From Saprospiraceae bacterium (lineage in GTDB: Bacteria; Bacteroidota; Bacteroidia; Chitinophagales; Saprospiraceae), in the NCBI GenBank assembly GCA_018224445.1, contig JAGTVA010000027.1:1-32547 (forward strand): a DNA stretch of 32,547 nt, read 5' to 3'. Position numbers and translations under genes: made by a program. Position 1 is the first letter of the stretch; each line of letters opens with the position of its first letter. The notes beneath the pieces were generated by a model. That model saw only the letters and a list, made by a program, of their open reading frames with translations. It had not been told where the DNA came from and searched no databases. Of this stretch, positions 1 to 9,233 are shown piece after piece.

Positions 1-116
1 ACTTTTCGACTTTTCGACTTTCGACTTTTCGACTTTCGACTTTCGACTTTCGACTTTCGACTTTCGACTTTCGACTTTCGACTTTCGACTTTCGACTTTT
101 GGACTTACGACTTTCG
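1..116. repeat. Tandem repeat of heptamer ACTTTCG (some octamer ACTTTTCG units), continuing beyond the left window edge
   Basis: Units at 1-94 are 13 back-to-back ACTTT(T)CG copies (8-nt variants at units 1, 2 and 4), followed by degenerate units ACTTTTGG, ACTTACG, ACTTTCG up to 116. Confidence 0.97.
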
Positions 117-142
117 ACTAATTTGACTTTGAACTTAAAAAT

Positions 143-1063
143 ATGAAACTTACTTATTCAAACTTCTTTTTAATAGCCGGATTCATTTGCACCTCTTTTT
201 TACAAACCGGTACCGCCCAGGAACTCAACGTCAACCTGAGGGTCAGCACCCCTCAGATACAGGCTACAGATCCCCAAATATTCAGAGAATTGGAATCCGA
301 ACTAAATGATTTTCTCAACAACAGGGCATTCACCAACATCACTTACGAAAATGAGGAAAGAATCAACTGCACCTTTCAACTCACCATAAAAGAAGCTCTG
401 GATGATGTGACTTTTTCTGCCGAACTGTCGGTACAGTCCTCCAGGCCGGTTTTTAACAGCGATTATGAAACTACCATCATCAATCACCTCGACAGAGACA
501 TTCTGTTTACCTATACACAGGGACAATCCATCCAAATAACCCGGACCAGCTATTTGGACAATCTCTCTGCCCTATTGACCTTTTATGGATATTTGATCAT
601 CGGGATGGATTACGAGACCTTTGTCCCCCTGGGTGGAGAAGAGTATTTTAAAATACTTGAAAATACCGTCAATGCCGTACCTCCCTCAGAAGCAGGTAAA
701 TTTAAAGGCTGGAGGGCCATGGACGGCAATAGAAACAGGTATTGGATAGCGGAAAATCTCATGAACCCCAGAGTTGTGGCTTTCAGGGAAGCCTTATATC
801 AGTATCACAGAAAGGGCCTGGATCTCTGTCACAGCGACCCGGAAGCGTGCCGACTGGAAATATTAGCTGCCCTTCAAACCATAGACGAAGTTCACAGAGC
901 TTATCCCAACAGCATTATTGTACAGATGTTTATGAGTGCCAAAGGACAGGAAATTGTAGATATTTTCAGCAAGGCAACCCGCGGGGAACGCAATCAGGTG
1001 TACCAGATTCTCTCTAGATTGGATCCAGCCAACCTGAATATCTACAGGCCTTTAAGATCCTGA
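143..1063 (+). CDS. porD: DUF4835 / PorD-like type IX secretion-associated protein, secreted
   Basis: 306-aa ORF with signal peptide (MKLTYSNFFLIAGFICTSFLQTGTAQ) followed by ELNVNLRVSTPQIQATDPQIFRELESELNDFLNNRAFTN, typical of the DUF4835 family; recognised from memory. Confidence 0.8.
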   Translation: MKLTYSNFFLIAGFICTSFLQTGTAQELNVNLRVSTPQIQATDPQIFRELESELNDFLNNRAFTNITYENEERINCTFQLTIKEALDDVTFSAELSVQSSRPVFNSDYETTIINHLDRDILFTYTQGQSIQITRTSYLDNLSALLTFYGYLIIGMDYETFVPLGGEEYFKILENTVNAVPPSEAGKFKGWRAMDGNRNRYWIAENLMNPRVVAFREALYQYHRKGLDLCHSDPEACRLEILAALQTIDEVHRAYPNSIIVQMFMSAKGQEIVDIFSKATRGERNQVYQILSRLDPANLNIYRPLRS

Positions 1064-1082
1064 CACCTAACTGAGTTATATT

Positions 1083-1655
1083 ATGCAGAAAATAGCTGTT
1101 TTTGCTTCGGGTTCGGGCACCAACGCAGCTGCCATAGCTGATTACTTCTCGAGTCATCCTCATATTGAGGTGGCACTGGTACTCTCCAACAACCCGGATG
1201 CCGGAGTCCTGGAAAAGGCTAAACTCCGCGATATTCCCACCCTGATTATTGATAAAGGAAAATTGAATTCCCGGGAACTGGAACAGTACCTCGAGGATAA
1301 AGAAATTGACTGCATCGTCCTCGCGGGATTTCTGAAACTCATCCCCTCTAATCTCCTCAAGAAGTTTCACCCTAAAATAATAAATATTCACCCCGCCCTT
1401 CTGCCCGCCTACGGTGGCAAGGGAATGTATGGAATGAACGTGCACCGCGCAGTTTCAGATTCCGGTGATACTGAAACGGGGATTACCATACACCTCGTCA
1501 ATGAGGAGTACGACAAAGGCCAACACCTCTTTCAAGCCAAAACTCGTATAGAGCCAGGAGAAGACCCCAATGCCATCGCCGGCAAAGTGTTGAAGTTGGA
1601 ACACCACTTTTTCCCGAGAGTAATCGAGCATTACCTATTGGAAGAAAATCAATAA
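1083..1655 (+). CDS. purN: Phosphoribosylglycinamide formyltransferase
   Basis: 190 aa; motifs IAVFASGSGTNAAAI, CIVLAGFLKLIP, INIHPALLPAYGGKGMYG, ETGITIHLVNEEYDKG are characteristic of GAR transformylase. Confidence 0.95.
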   Translation: MQKIAVFASGSGTNAAAIADYFSSHPHIEVALVLSNNPDAGVLEKAKLRDIPTLIIDKGKLNSRELEQYLEDKEIDCIVLAGFLKLIPSNLLKKFHPKIINIHPALLPAYGGKGMYGMNVHRAVSDSGDTETGITIHLVNEEYDKGQHLFQAKTRIEPGEDPNAIAGKVLKLEHHFFPRVIEHYLLEENQ

Positions 1656-1694
1656 ACCCCGGATTGCCCTGGGATTGACCGATAGTGATAGAAC

Positions 1695-2669
1695 TCAGTT
1701 GAAGAACCCGTGCAATTTTTTGGAATACACGGCTGCCAAATTGTGAATTTGAGAATTATCCGGATATTTTTTTGAAAGACCTATCCACGTCTGCGCCCCA
1801 CCGCTGTGTATAAGTACCAAAGGCGCGTCTCCGTCAATCAGTTGGTTTTTTGCCAGCGCAAAAAGTACTTTTCCATTGTAAAAGGGATCCAATAAAATCC
1901 CTGTCTGAATATAAAATTTGTACAAGAATTTCACCACCTCCGGCTCAATATTTCCCATTCCCTTATCCACCCCGTAGGGCAGTAATTGAAAGTCTATTTC
2001 TTTTTTTTTCTTCGATTCAATCTCCCTTTTTACAAAATCATCAAATCTTCGGGACCTCACACTCGGAAAGATAAATAATTCAGCGTGTGCAGGAAGAAGG
2101 CTGGCAATAATTGAAGAAGTAATTCCGGTACCTGCAGCCACGGCCAATCTCAGTGGGCGGCCGGGAAGTGCTGCCCTGACTTCTTCCACCATTTCAGACA
2201 CTCCCCGAACAGACCAATTTCCACCCCCACCTTCGGGTATCCATTCCAACTCCTCAGAGTCACCCACCAGTTCAGTGGGCGAAATCTTCCCCTCCCTTAA
2301 CTCCCTCATAGCAGTTCGACTTACCACTATAAATTCAGTACCCATTTTCACGCACCAATCCATAAGGTAGGTATCCTCGCCCCGGTGTGAAGTAAATACC
2401 TTTAATTTTAATCCCTTCCATTGAGCCAGGTAGGCGAGGGCAAAAACCAAATTGGAGTATCCTCCACCCATGGTCACCAGGCACTTCGCCTTGAAATCAT
2501 CCGAAAAACACGGGTGGTACCTGAGTTTCCTCCACTTATTTCCGGAAACTACAGGGTGAATCAAATCGTCCCTCTTGATATAAATCTCGTACTTTTGTCT
2601 TTCATACTCAAAAATAACCTTTTGGGTGGGAGTAGGTTGAGAAAAGTGGTCTACCGTTACAGCATTCAT
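1695..2669 (-). CDS. PLP-dependent 1-aminocyclopropane-1-carboxylate deaminase / D-cysteine desulfhydrase family protein
   Basis: ORF track extends to 2783, but similarity starts at MNAVTVDHFSQPTPTQ (ATG at 2669). IKRDDLIHPVVSGNKWRKLRYHP contains the PLP-lysine motif, with VTMGGGYSNLVFALAYLA downstream. Confidence 0.85.
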   Translation of the reverse strand: MNAVTVDHFSQPTPTQKVIFEYERQKYEIYIKRDDLIHPVVSGNKWRKLRYHPCFSDDFKAKCLVTMGGGYSNLVFALAYLAQWKGLKLKVFTSHRGEDTYLMDWCVKMGTEFIVVSRTAMRELREGKISPTELVGDSEELEWIPEGGGGNWSVRGVSEMVEEVRAALPGRPLRLAVAAGTGITSSIIASLLPAHAELFIFPSVRSRRFDDFVKREIESKKKKEIDFQLLPYGVDKGMGNIEPEVVKFLYKFYIQTGILLDPFYNGKVLFALAKNQLIDGDAPLVLIHSGGAQTWIGLSKKYPDNSQIHNLAAVYSKKLHGFFN

Positions 2670-2829
2670 GTCAATGAGTTTTATAATTACTTGCAAATTT
2701 AGCAATTTACCTCTTGTATCGGATGGGGTTCGTATTCCACCACACCCTTGTTCCTGGTAAATCAAAAAAAAATGAAAAATCATTTAAAAATTTGCGATAT
2801 TCATTTCTATTTTTTCCTTACCTTAGTTG

Positions 2830-2904
2830 CCCGGATTATTCATAGAAAGCTTCTATTACAAGACTACATGCCTTTCACGACGAAACCCTTATGAATAATC
2901 CGGG
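2830..2904. repeat. Inverted repeat: perfect 14-bp arms CCCGGATTATTCAT / ATGAATAATCCGGG with 47-nt spacer
   Basis: Left arm 2830-2843, right arm 2891-2904; lies between divergent genes (2669 minus, 2980 plus). Confidence 0.9.
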
Positions 2905-2979
2905 TAGCTGACATCAATTGAAAAAAGCAACTTATAACCCGGTATCGCAATCACCCATTTTACACCTTACACAACACAG

Positions 2980-5900
2980 ATGAAAAGTACCATATTAAAT
3001 TTACTCATGCAGTTGAACCCTGAGATAAGAAACCGATCAATATTTAGGTCTATAGCAGTAATAACTATAAGTATAGCGGCTTTTTTTTACCTGGAAATGC
3101 CCTCTGCTTACAGTTGCAACACCCCAATTCCACTCAACATTCAGCACATTACCATTCACTCAGGTGAAATTTCGTGGTTTCAAACCGGCTCCGCAGACAG
3201 TTTTGATATTTCTTTCAGAAAAGTACCAGCCCCCTACCCCACTTACCCCCAAATAACCGGTGTTACCGAATCCTCATTTAATTTGATGGGGTTGGACCCC
3301 GGAGGACTCTACGAATTCAGGATTCGGGCACACTGTGAATCTGAAGTGAGTGACTGGTCTCAACCCCGCCGATTCATCACCCATCTGACCAATCCGTCCC
3401 CGTGCAGCATTCACCTGCCTTTGGGAGACAACAATTGCGGGGGTTTGGGTGATCTTTTCACCATCTGGGTAGATAGTGTACCCGGAGGATTTTTAGGGGT
3501 AGACGTTTTTATTTCAGAGGTCAAAGCCATCGTATCACATACCTGGCCTGCCGACCTTTCCATCACCCTGAGAAATCCCGCGGGAAATGAAATCATCCTA
3601 AGCGCCGACAACGGCATAGGAGACGACCACTACGGGGACCCTGAGTCATCGGATTGCAGTCTGGCTACTGTTTTTTCAGATGCAGCCTGCACGGGCATTG
3701 AGAGCGGAAATCCACCCTTTATCGGATTGTTTAAACCTCAGGAATCCTTCAGCATATTACACGACAGCAGTCAGGCCGCGGGAAATTGGCAATTGCATAT
3801 TTGCGATAAAGCACCGGGAGATGTGGGGACTTTGGTGTATTTTGAAATTGTTTTTGAGGAGCTGAGTTGTAAACCCCCGGAATTTAATGAAATCCTGTTT
3901 GCGGAGGAAGAAGAACTGTCGTTTAGTTTTACTGCTTTGCCCAATTGCGATTCTGTTCTGGTGGAATGGGGTCCAAAAGGATTTACCTCCTCCTTTGAAA
4001 GTGGGGTGTTGGATTCATCAGCCACCCAAATGGTGGTCGATTGTAATGCGCCATACCTTTTGATTGAGGGACTGATTCCCGCTGTAGAATACGATATTTA
4101 CATGGTTTCTCATTGCAGTGGGCAAAAATCCTCCCCCTCCTGTCCGGAGACCGTCAGTACACTTTGTGCGTCGCCCCAATTAGTTTCGGATTTTGACTCG
4201 GAAGAACTCTGTCCTCCGGTTTGCAATGAATACTGTAACCTGAGGGGTTGGTGGACCAATTCAACCGGGGCAGAATTGTCGTGGTTGGTCAACGAAGGGC
4301 CTACCCCTGCAGGGGGTACCGGGCCCTCAGCCGGTTTTGGAGATAAGGGAAACTATTTGTACTACCACAGTTCAGGCCCCGATTGTCAATACCCCGGCCT
4401 GGCAGTACTGGAATCAACTTGTCTGAAAATTCAATCCGGCAGTGGAAATTGCGATATGAGTTTTTACTATCACATGTGGGGACCTCACGTGAACAGGCTG
4501 GATTTGATTCTCTCTACGGATGGAGGGTTTACCTGGGATACGCTATGGTCACTGGCAGGTAATCAGGGCAATGAGTGGATAGAAGTACAAGTAGACCTCT
4601 CTGCCTACCACGGTACAACCGGGAAATTTAGATTCGTAGCACAGGCTGCTGAAGGCGCCTTGGGAGACATAGGACTGGATCACATACTATTATACAATTC
4701 CGTGCCGGCGGACAGCAATCAACTTTTTTACTTTGTGGATATGGATGGCGACGGGTATGGTGTGGATGGAACCGAAACTTTTTTCTGCACCCACAGTCCC
4801 CCTGAGGGATGGGCTGATCGCGGAGGAGATTGTGACGACGGCAATCCCAACATCCATCCGGGGGCCGAAATTATCCCCTGCAACTTAGTCGACGAAAATT
4901 GCACGGGACTTGAGGACGACCAACCAACTGACGATCCCATGCGAGACAGTTTGATATTGTTGATTCACGAATCCTGTGCGTTGGCCAACGACGGTTTTAT
5001 AGAAGTGGAAATTTCGGGAGGGGTTCCGCCCTACACCATTGAATGGAATAACGGCGATACCACCTCAGCAATAATTGATTTGGGCGCGGGGGTTTACTTT
5101 GCCACTGTTACGGACAGCGACGGTTGCTTGTACAGAACCGATTTTTTCGAAATTGAAAGTCAGGTCTCCATAAATTTTGTTTTTTCGGATATTGTCCGGC
5201 CGAGCTGCATTTCCTCTCACGACGGATCCATCAGCATACTCACAGGTGGAGGCTTGCCCCCTTTTCAATACAAGTGGAATACCGGCGACACCAGCAGTCA
5301 GTTGATCGGTGTAGGGCCTGGAACTTACCACCTTACAGTGACCGATGCCAATCAGTGTGAATTTGTATCTCCGAACTTTACTCTCACCGCCCAAAATCCA
5401 TTTGTTATACAAGTGGCCGAAAAGATTCAACCCAGTTGTTACGCATACCACAATGGAAGTATCCAGCTCGCGGTAACCGGAGGTGAACCACCCTACCAAT
5501 ATCTATGGAATACCGGGGACAGTCTGTATTCAATTCACAACCTGAACTCAGGCTGGTACTCAGTCACCGTTACCGACAGCACCGGATGTGCTGCAAAAAA
5601 AGATTCTATTTTTCTCGATCAACCTGAAGAACTCCTGGCTTTTTACCCGGTAGTTTCCCCTCCAATCTGTCCCGGAAAATCAACCGGTCAAATTCTCACG
5701 GAAGTACAGGGCGGAAGCTTCCCATATAGTTTTTTGTGGCAAAACGGCACTCAAAACTTCTCTACCAAAGACCTTTTGGCTATTCCATCCGGAACGTATC
5801 ACCTCAGCCTTACCGATTTTAACGGCTGCTCATTTGAGGATTGGGTAACTGTTGAAGGTCCGGATCCTTATGTGGTGGAGATCGATACCCTCATACAGGT

Positions 5901-7095
5901 AACCTGCGGCAATCGATCAGATGGACAAATAAGTCTGAGTGTATCTGGGGGGTGGCAACCCTATCAGCTATTCTGGAACAACGGAGTCGAACAGACCACC
6001 CATTTGACCAACTTGTCCAGCGGGGACTATCAATTCACCCTGACCGATCAGGCGGATTGTAAATTTACCTCCGCGCCCCTTACCATTCAAAACCTGGAAT
6101 TGCCACTGGAAATAAGTCTCCAAATCACAGATTCAATTAGCTGTAGCGGAAAAAATGATGGAGTGATTCAGGCCATGGTCAACAGTGTGTATTCGCCTTT
6201 TTTATTCAATTGGAGCCATCAAAATGCAGAGATCCTGGAGAGTTCCACTCACAGTGTTTCAGGCCTCTCCCCCAACAACTACAGCCTTACCGTTTCAGAT
6301 GCGAGTGGATGTGTAGGACACTCTTTTGCCATTCTACTCCCTGAACCCGACGAACTGCTCATCGGTCAGGTAGAAATCTATCACCCTTCCTGTCACCGCA
6401 GCAATGATGGACAAATTACTCCCAATGTCACGGGAGGCACTCCTCCTTATCGCTTTCAATGGAGTAACGAAACCGATGAGGCTGTTGCAAAAAATTTAGA
6501 GGAGGGAATTTACTCTTTTACGGTAACCGACCGCAATGGATGTGAAAAACAAAGGGGTAATTTTCAACTGAATGCCCCCTCTCCCCTGGAACTCAATATT
6601 GAAACTACAGAAGATGAGGCGGGAAAGGAAAATGGAACTGCCTCAATTCGCGTACAGGGAGGTACACCGCCTTACAACGTCATCTGGGATACCAGAATTC
6701 AGCATTACACCGACAGCAGTGCCCATCAACTTAAAGCAGGGGTGTACGATTTGACCATTGAAGATGAAAACCATTGTTTACTAGATACCACCTTTACCAT
6801 TGAACTTATCAACAGCGTACCTCATTGGACAGAAGGCGATTATACCCTTTCCCCCAACCCTACCAGCCGAGAGTTGTACCTTGATTTTTCAAGGGAAGTA
6901 AATTTTGGGGAATTGAGGTTTTATTTAATCGATCAGCTGGGCAGGAGAATTGTTTTGACTCACTATCGCGAAACCGGGTCAACACTGAGGTTACCTCTGC
7001 CTGAAAGCCTGCCTATTGGCCATTATACTCTGGAGGTTCTCCACAGTCAATTTAAATGGAAAATCACCCATTCAGTGGTCATTCACCAGGAATAA
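2980..7095 (+). CDS. Large multidomain T9SS cargo protein: FN3-like, proprotein convertase P-domain-like, MAM-like, MopE-type metal-binding motif, 8 SprB-like repeats, T9SS C-terminal sorting domain
   Basis: 1371 aa. P-domain-like TWPADLSITLRNPAGNEIILSADNG...AAGNWQLHICDKAPGDVGTL; MopE-like DMDGDGYGV...GGDCDDGNPNIHPGAEI; repeated GG.PPY.....NTGD.....L..G.Y..TVTD..GC; C-terminal YTLSPNPTSRELYLDF. Confidence 0.9.
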   Translation: MKSTILNLLMQLNPEIRNRSIFRSIAVITISIAAFFYLEMPSAYSCNTPIPLNIQHITIHSGEISWFQTGSADSFDISFRKVPAPYPTYPQITGVTESSFNLMGLDPGGLYEFRIRAHCESEVSDWSQPRRFITHLTNPSPCSIHLPLGDNNCGGLGDLFTIWVDSVPGGFLGVDVFISEVKAIVSHTWPADLSITLRNPAGNEIILSADNGIGDDHYGDPESSDCSLATVFSDAACTGIESGNPPFIGLFKPQESFSILHDSSQAAGNWQLHICDKAPGDVGTLVYFEIVFEELSCKPPEFNEILFAEEEELSFSFTALPNCDSVLVEWGPKGFTSSFESGVLDSSATQMVVDCNAPYLLIEGLIPAVEYDIYMVSHCSGQKSSPSCPETVSTLCASPQLVSDFDSEELCPPVCNEYCNLRGWWTNSTGAELSWLVNEGPTPAGGTGPSAGFGDKGNYLYYHSSGPDCQYPGLAVLESTCLKIQSGSGNCDMSFYYHMWGPHVNRLDLILSTDGGFTWDTLWSLAGNQGNEWIEVQVDLSAYHGTTGKFRFVAQAAEGALGDIGLDHILLYNSVPADSNQLFYFVDMDGDGYGVDGTETFFCTHSPPEGWADRGGDCDDGNPNIHPGAEIIPCNLVDENCTGLEDDQPTDDPMRDSLILLIHESCALANDGFIEVEISGGVPPYTIEWNNGDTTSAIIDLGAGVYFATVTDSDGCLYRTDFFEIESQVSINFVFSDIVRPSCISSHDGSISILTGGGLPPFQYKWNTGDTSSQLIGVGPGTYHLTVTDANQCEFVSPNFTLTAQNPFVIQVAEKIQPSCYAYHNGSIQLAVTGGEPPYQYLWNTGDSLYSIHNLNSGWYSVTVTDSTGCAAKKDSIFLDQPEELLAFYPVVSPPICPGKSTGQILTEVQGGSFPYSFLWQNGTQNFSTKDLLAIPSGTYHLSLTDFNGCSFEDWVTVEGPDPYVVEIDTLIQVTCGNRSDGQISLSVSGGWQPYQLFWNNGVEQTTHLTNLSSGDYQFTLTDQADCKFTSAPLTIQNLELPLEISLQITDSISCSGKNDGVIQAMVNSVYSPFLFNWSHQNAEILESSTHSVSGLSPNNYSLTVSDASGCVGHSFAILLPEPDELLIGQVEIYHPSCHRSNDGQITPNVTGGTPPYRFQWSNETDEAVAKNLEEGIYSFTVTDRNGCEKQRGNFQLNAPSPLELNIETTEDEAGKENGTASIRVQGGTPPYNVIWDTRIQHYTDSSAHQLKAGVYDLTIEDENHCLLDTTFTIELINSVPHWTEGDYTLSPNPTSRELYLDFSREVNFGELRFYLIDQLGRRIVLTHYRETGSTLRLPLPESLPIGHYTLEVLHSQFKWKITHSVVIHQE
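4945..6810 (+). repeat. Eight consecutive ~75-80 aa SprB-like repeats inside the 2980-7095 CDS
   Basis: Repeating pattern SC....DG.I...V.GG.PPY.Y.WN.GD......L..G.Y..TVTD..GC counted by eye in the translation. Confidence 0.85.
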
Positions 7096-7100
7096 AAAAA

Positions 7101-9080
7101 CTATTCATTTCTACTGATAATCCTAAAGGTCGTTCTCCTGTTTTGTTGGTGCTCTTCCTCAGTACATTCTTCACATACGCAATCCACCCTCAACTGCGAC
7201 TTTCCGTATCCTTTTGCCCTGAGCCTTCGCTCTGATATACCATCTTCCACCAGGTATTCCACTGCGGCTTGTGCCCTGTTTTGAGAGAGTTCCTGATTGT
7301 ATTCAGGGGTACCTCTACAATCGGTGTGCGACCCCAGTTCAATAGTCAGTTCCGGATTGTCGTTAAGCAAATCGGCCAGTTTATTGAGCGTAGGTTGTGC
7401 GTCTTCCCGAATTTCCCATCGATCAAAATCGTAGTAAATATCTTCTAAAATAACTTCCTGGTCAAAAAATATTTTTTCCAATACTATGTCAACGGGAATA
7501 ATCATGCGGGGATTAGCCGGATCCTTATCAAGCCCTCTGGTATCCACTCTCTTGCTTTGCCTCAAATACCCATCCGCAGAAGCAGCAACTACATATTCGG
7601 TATCGATTTCCACTTCCTTAGAGAACCTGCCGTCTCGTCGGGTTTCAACTATAAAAGTATCCACCGGGCTCATGATTTCCACCCTGGCGAAAGGCAAATT
7701 TTGCACTCCCAGCTTTCTGCTGTTGGGATCCTGGGGATCTGCGTAGAGTTGTTCGAAAACAATGCCCCTCAACACAATGGAATAGCTTATCTCGGGTTCT
7801 ATTTCTATTTTTTCCGTCGGAAATTTCTCGTAGTAGTAAATATTGTCCACTGCACCGTCTCTCGAGCTGGAAAAAAAGCCCCTTTCCAATACAAGATCGT
7901 TACTTTGATGATCGGAATCCAATACCCAACCAAAATCATCTGCTCCTGAATTTATGGGAGGCATCAGGTTTTGAACTTGTCCCCAATTTCCATCGGCCTG
8001 CCTTACCGACCTAAAAATATCGAGGCCGCCCATTCCGGGATGACCGTCACTGGAGAAATAAAGCGTATCTTTTTTCAAAAAGGGAAAAACTTCATTACCC
8101 CTGGTATTTACAGCACCGGGCAGTTTTCTGGGTTCTAACCAATCCGGCCCCCTTTTGTAAGAGACATAGAGGTCATATCCCTCCTCCTGTCCGGGCGGCT
8201 TGTAGGAAAAGATAAGTACATTGCCTTCTTCATCGACAGTGGGATGAGCGTAATTTGCCCCCTCCTCCTGAAAGGGCAGTGGTTCCGGATCGGACCAAAA
8301 CCCATTGAGGAGTTCAGTTTGCAATATTTGACAGTAACCATCTTCACCTTCTATTGATTTACATCGGGTAAAAAAAAGTGTTTTCCAGTCCCCGGTAAAA
8401 GCTAGCGTACCTTCGTTGAATTTAGAATTTAAAAAGTCGAAATCCTCGGTAAAAGAATTGCTGTTTAAATCAAAAGTAAAGTAATTGAAATATCCTCTCC
8501 CGGTCCATCCATAGGATTCTCCCTTGAAATCCGGGTGAGGTCGGTCACTCGAGAAAATTATTTTATCCGTTGAAACAAAAACCGGTGCATAATCCGAAGC
8601 AATAGAATTGAAATTTGTTTTTTGAATGCGGATGGGCCTATCCTCAGCCTCCTCTTTCCAGCGACTAGCCTGAAGTGAAACATCCCTCGCGTTTTGCCAT
8701 TCGTCCAATTGCCCGTGATCGTTCAGTAGCTCACTGAAAACCAATGCAGCCTCATCGTATTTTTCGAGCTTCATCAAGCTGTGGGCGTAGGCCTCTTTGG
8801 CCGGCAATCCATATCCCAAAGTCTGTGCAGTCTTATACCAACCGGAAGCAAGCTCGTAATTTCCCAGGCGGGAATAACTCTCTCCCAGGAAGTAGGATTT
8901 TTCAGCACGGACATCAGCCATTCTCGCATTTTCGTACTCCTCATTGTAGAGTTCAACAGCCAGGGCGTATTTTTTCAATTCAAAAGCGGTATCCCCATCC
9001 CTTATTTTCATAAGGCCGCCACACCCCTCAAGGAGGACCAGCAGGGCAATAGCAAAAAAAGGGAGTGAAAGTTTATACAT
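7101..9080 (-). CDS. PorE-like OmpA family protein: lipoprotein signal, TPR, PD40/WD40-like beta-propeller, carboxypeptidase-regulatory-like domain, C-terminal OmpA domain
   Basis: 659 aa. Lipobox-like LLVLLEGCGG; TPR-like N-terminus; PVFVSTDKIIFSSDRPHPD and PFLKKDTLYFSSDGHPGMGGLDIF (PD40); DIYYDFDRWEIREDAQPTLNKLADLLNDNPELTIELGSHTDCRGTPEYNQELSQNRAQAAVEYLV (OmpA). Confidence 0.85.
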   Translation of the reverse strand: MYKLSLPFFAIALLVLLEGCGGLMKIRDGDTAFELKKYALAVELYNEEYENARMADVRAEKSYFLGESYSRLGNYELASGWYKTAQTLGYGLPAKEAYAHSLMKLEKYDEAALVFSELLNDHGQLDEWQNARDVSLQASRWKEEAEDRPIRIQKTNFNSIASDYAPVFVSTDKIIFSSDRPHPDFKGESYGWTGRGYFNYFTFDLNSNSFTEDFDFLNSKFNEGTLAFTGDWKTLFFTRCKSIEGEDGYCQILQTELLNGFWSDPEPLPFQEEGANYAHPTVDEEGNVLIFSYKPPGQEEGYDLYVSYKRGPDWLEPRKLPGAVNTRGNEVFPFLKKDTLYFSSDGHPGMGGLDIFRSVRQADGNWGQVQNLMPPINSGADDFGWVLDSDHQSNDLVLERGFFSSSRDGAVDNIYYYEKFPTEKIEIEPEISYSIVLRGIVFEQLYADPQDPNSRKLGVQNLPFARVEIMSPVDTFIVETRRDGRFSKEVEIDTEYVVAASADGYLRQSKRVDTRGLDKDPANPRMIIPVDIVLEKIFFDQEVILEDIYYDFDRWEIREDAQPTLNKLADLLNDNPELTIELGSHTDCRGTPEYNQELSQNRAQAAVEYLVEDGISERRLRAKGYGKSQLRVDCVCEECTEEEHQQNRRTTFRIISRNE

Positions 9081-9170
9081 CGATTTTACCTCTATTCAGC
9101 TATAAGAACGGAATATTGAGAACCTTAGTTTTGTGTCTGCTTTAATTATTGGATTAATCGGAAATAATAA

Positions 9171-9206
9171 AAAAAAGGGAAAACCTGTGCAGACTTTCCC
9201 TTTTTT
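9171..9206 (-). terminator. Palindromic terminator downstream of secDF (probably bidirectional)
   Basis: AAAAAAGGGAAA (9171-9182) pairs with TTTCCCTTTTTT (9195-9206), 12-nt loop, 28 nt past the secDF stop; T-rich arm in both orientations. Confidence 0.75.
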
Positions 9207-9233
9207 ATCTAGTAATACTAAACTATTTTCTAC

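Noticed and set aside
1-94. Heptamer array as a CRISPR or coding repeat
   Set aside because: No spacers between units, so not CRISPR; an in-frame TAA at 119-121 prevents fusion to porD.
1014-1445. 143-aa minus-strand ORF overlapping purN
   Set aside because: Shadow ORF over a confidently identified gene.
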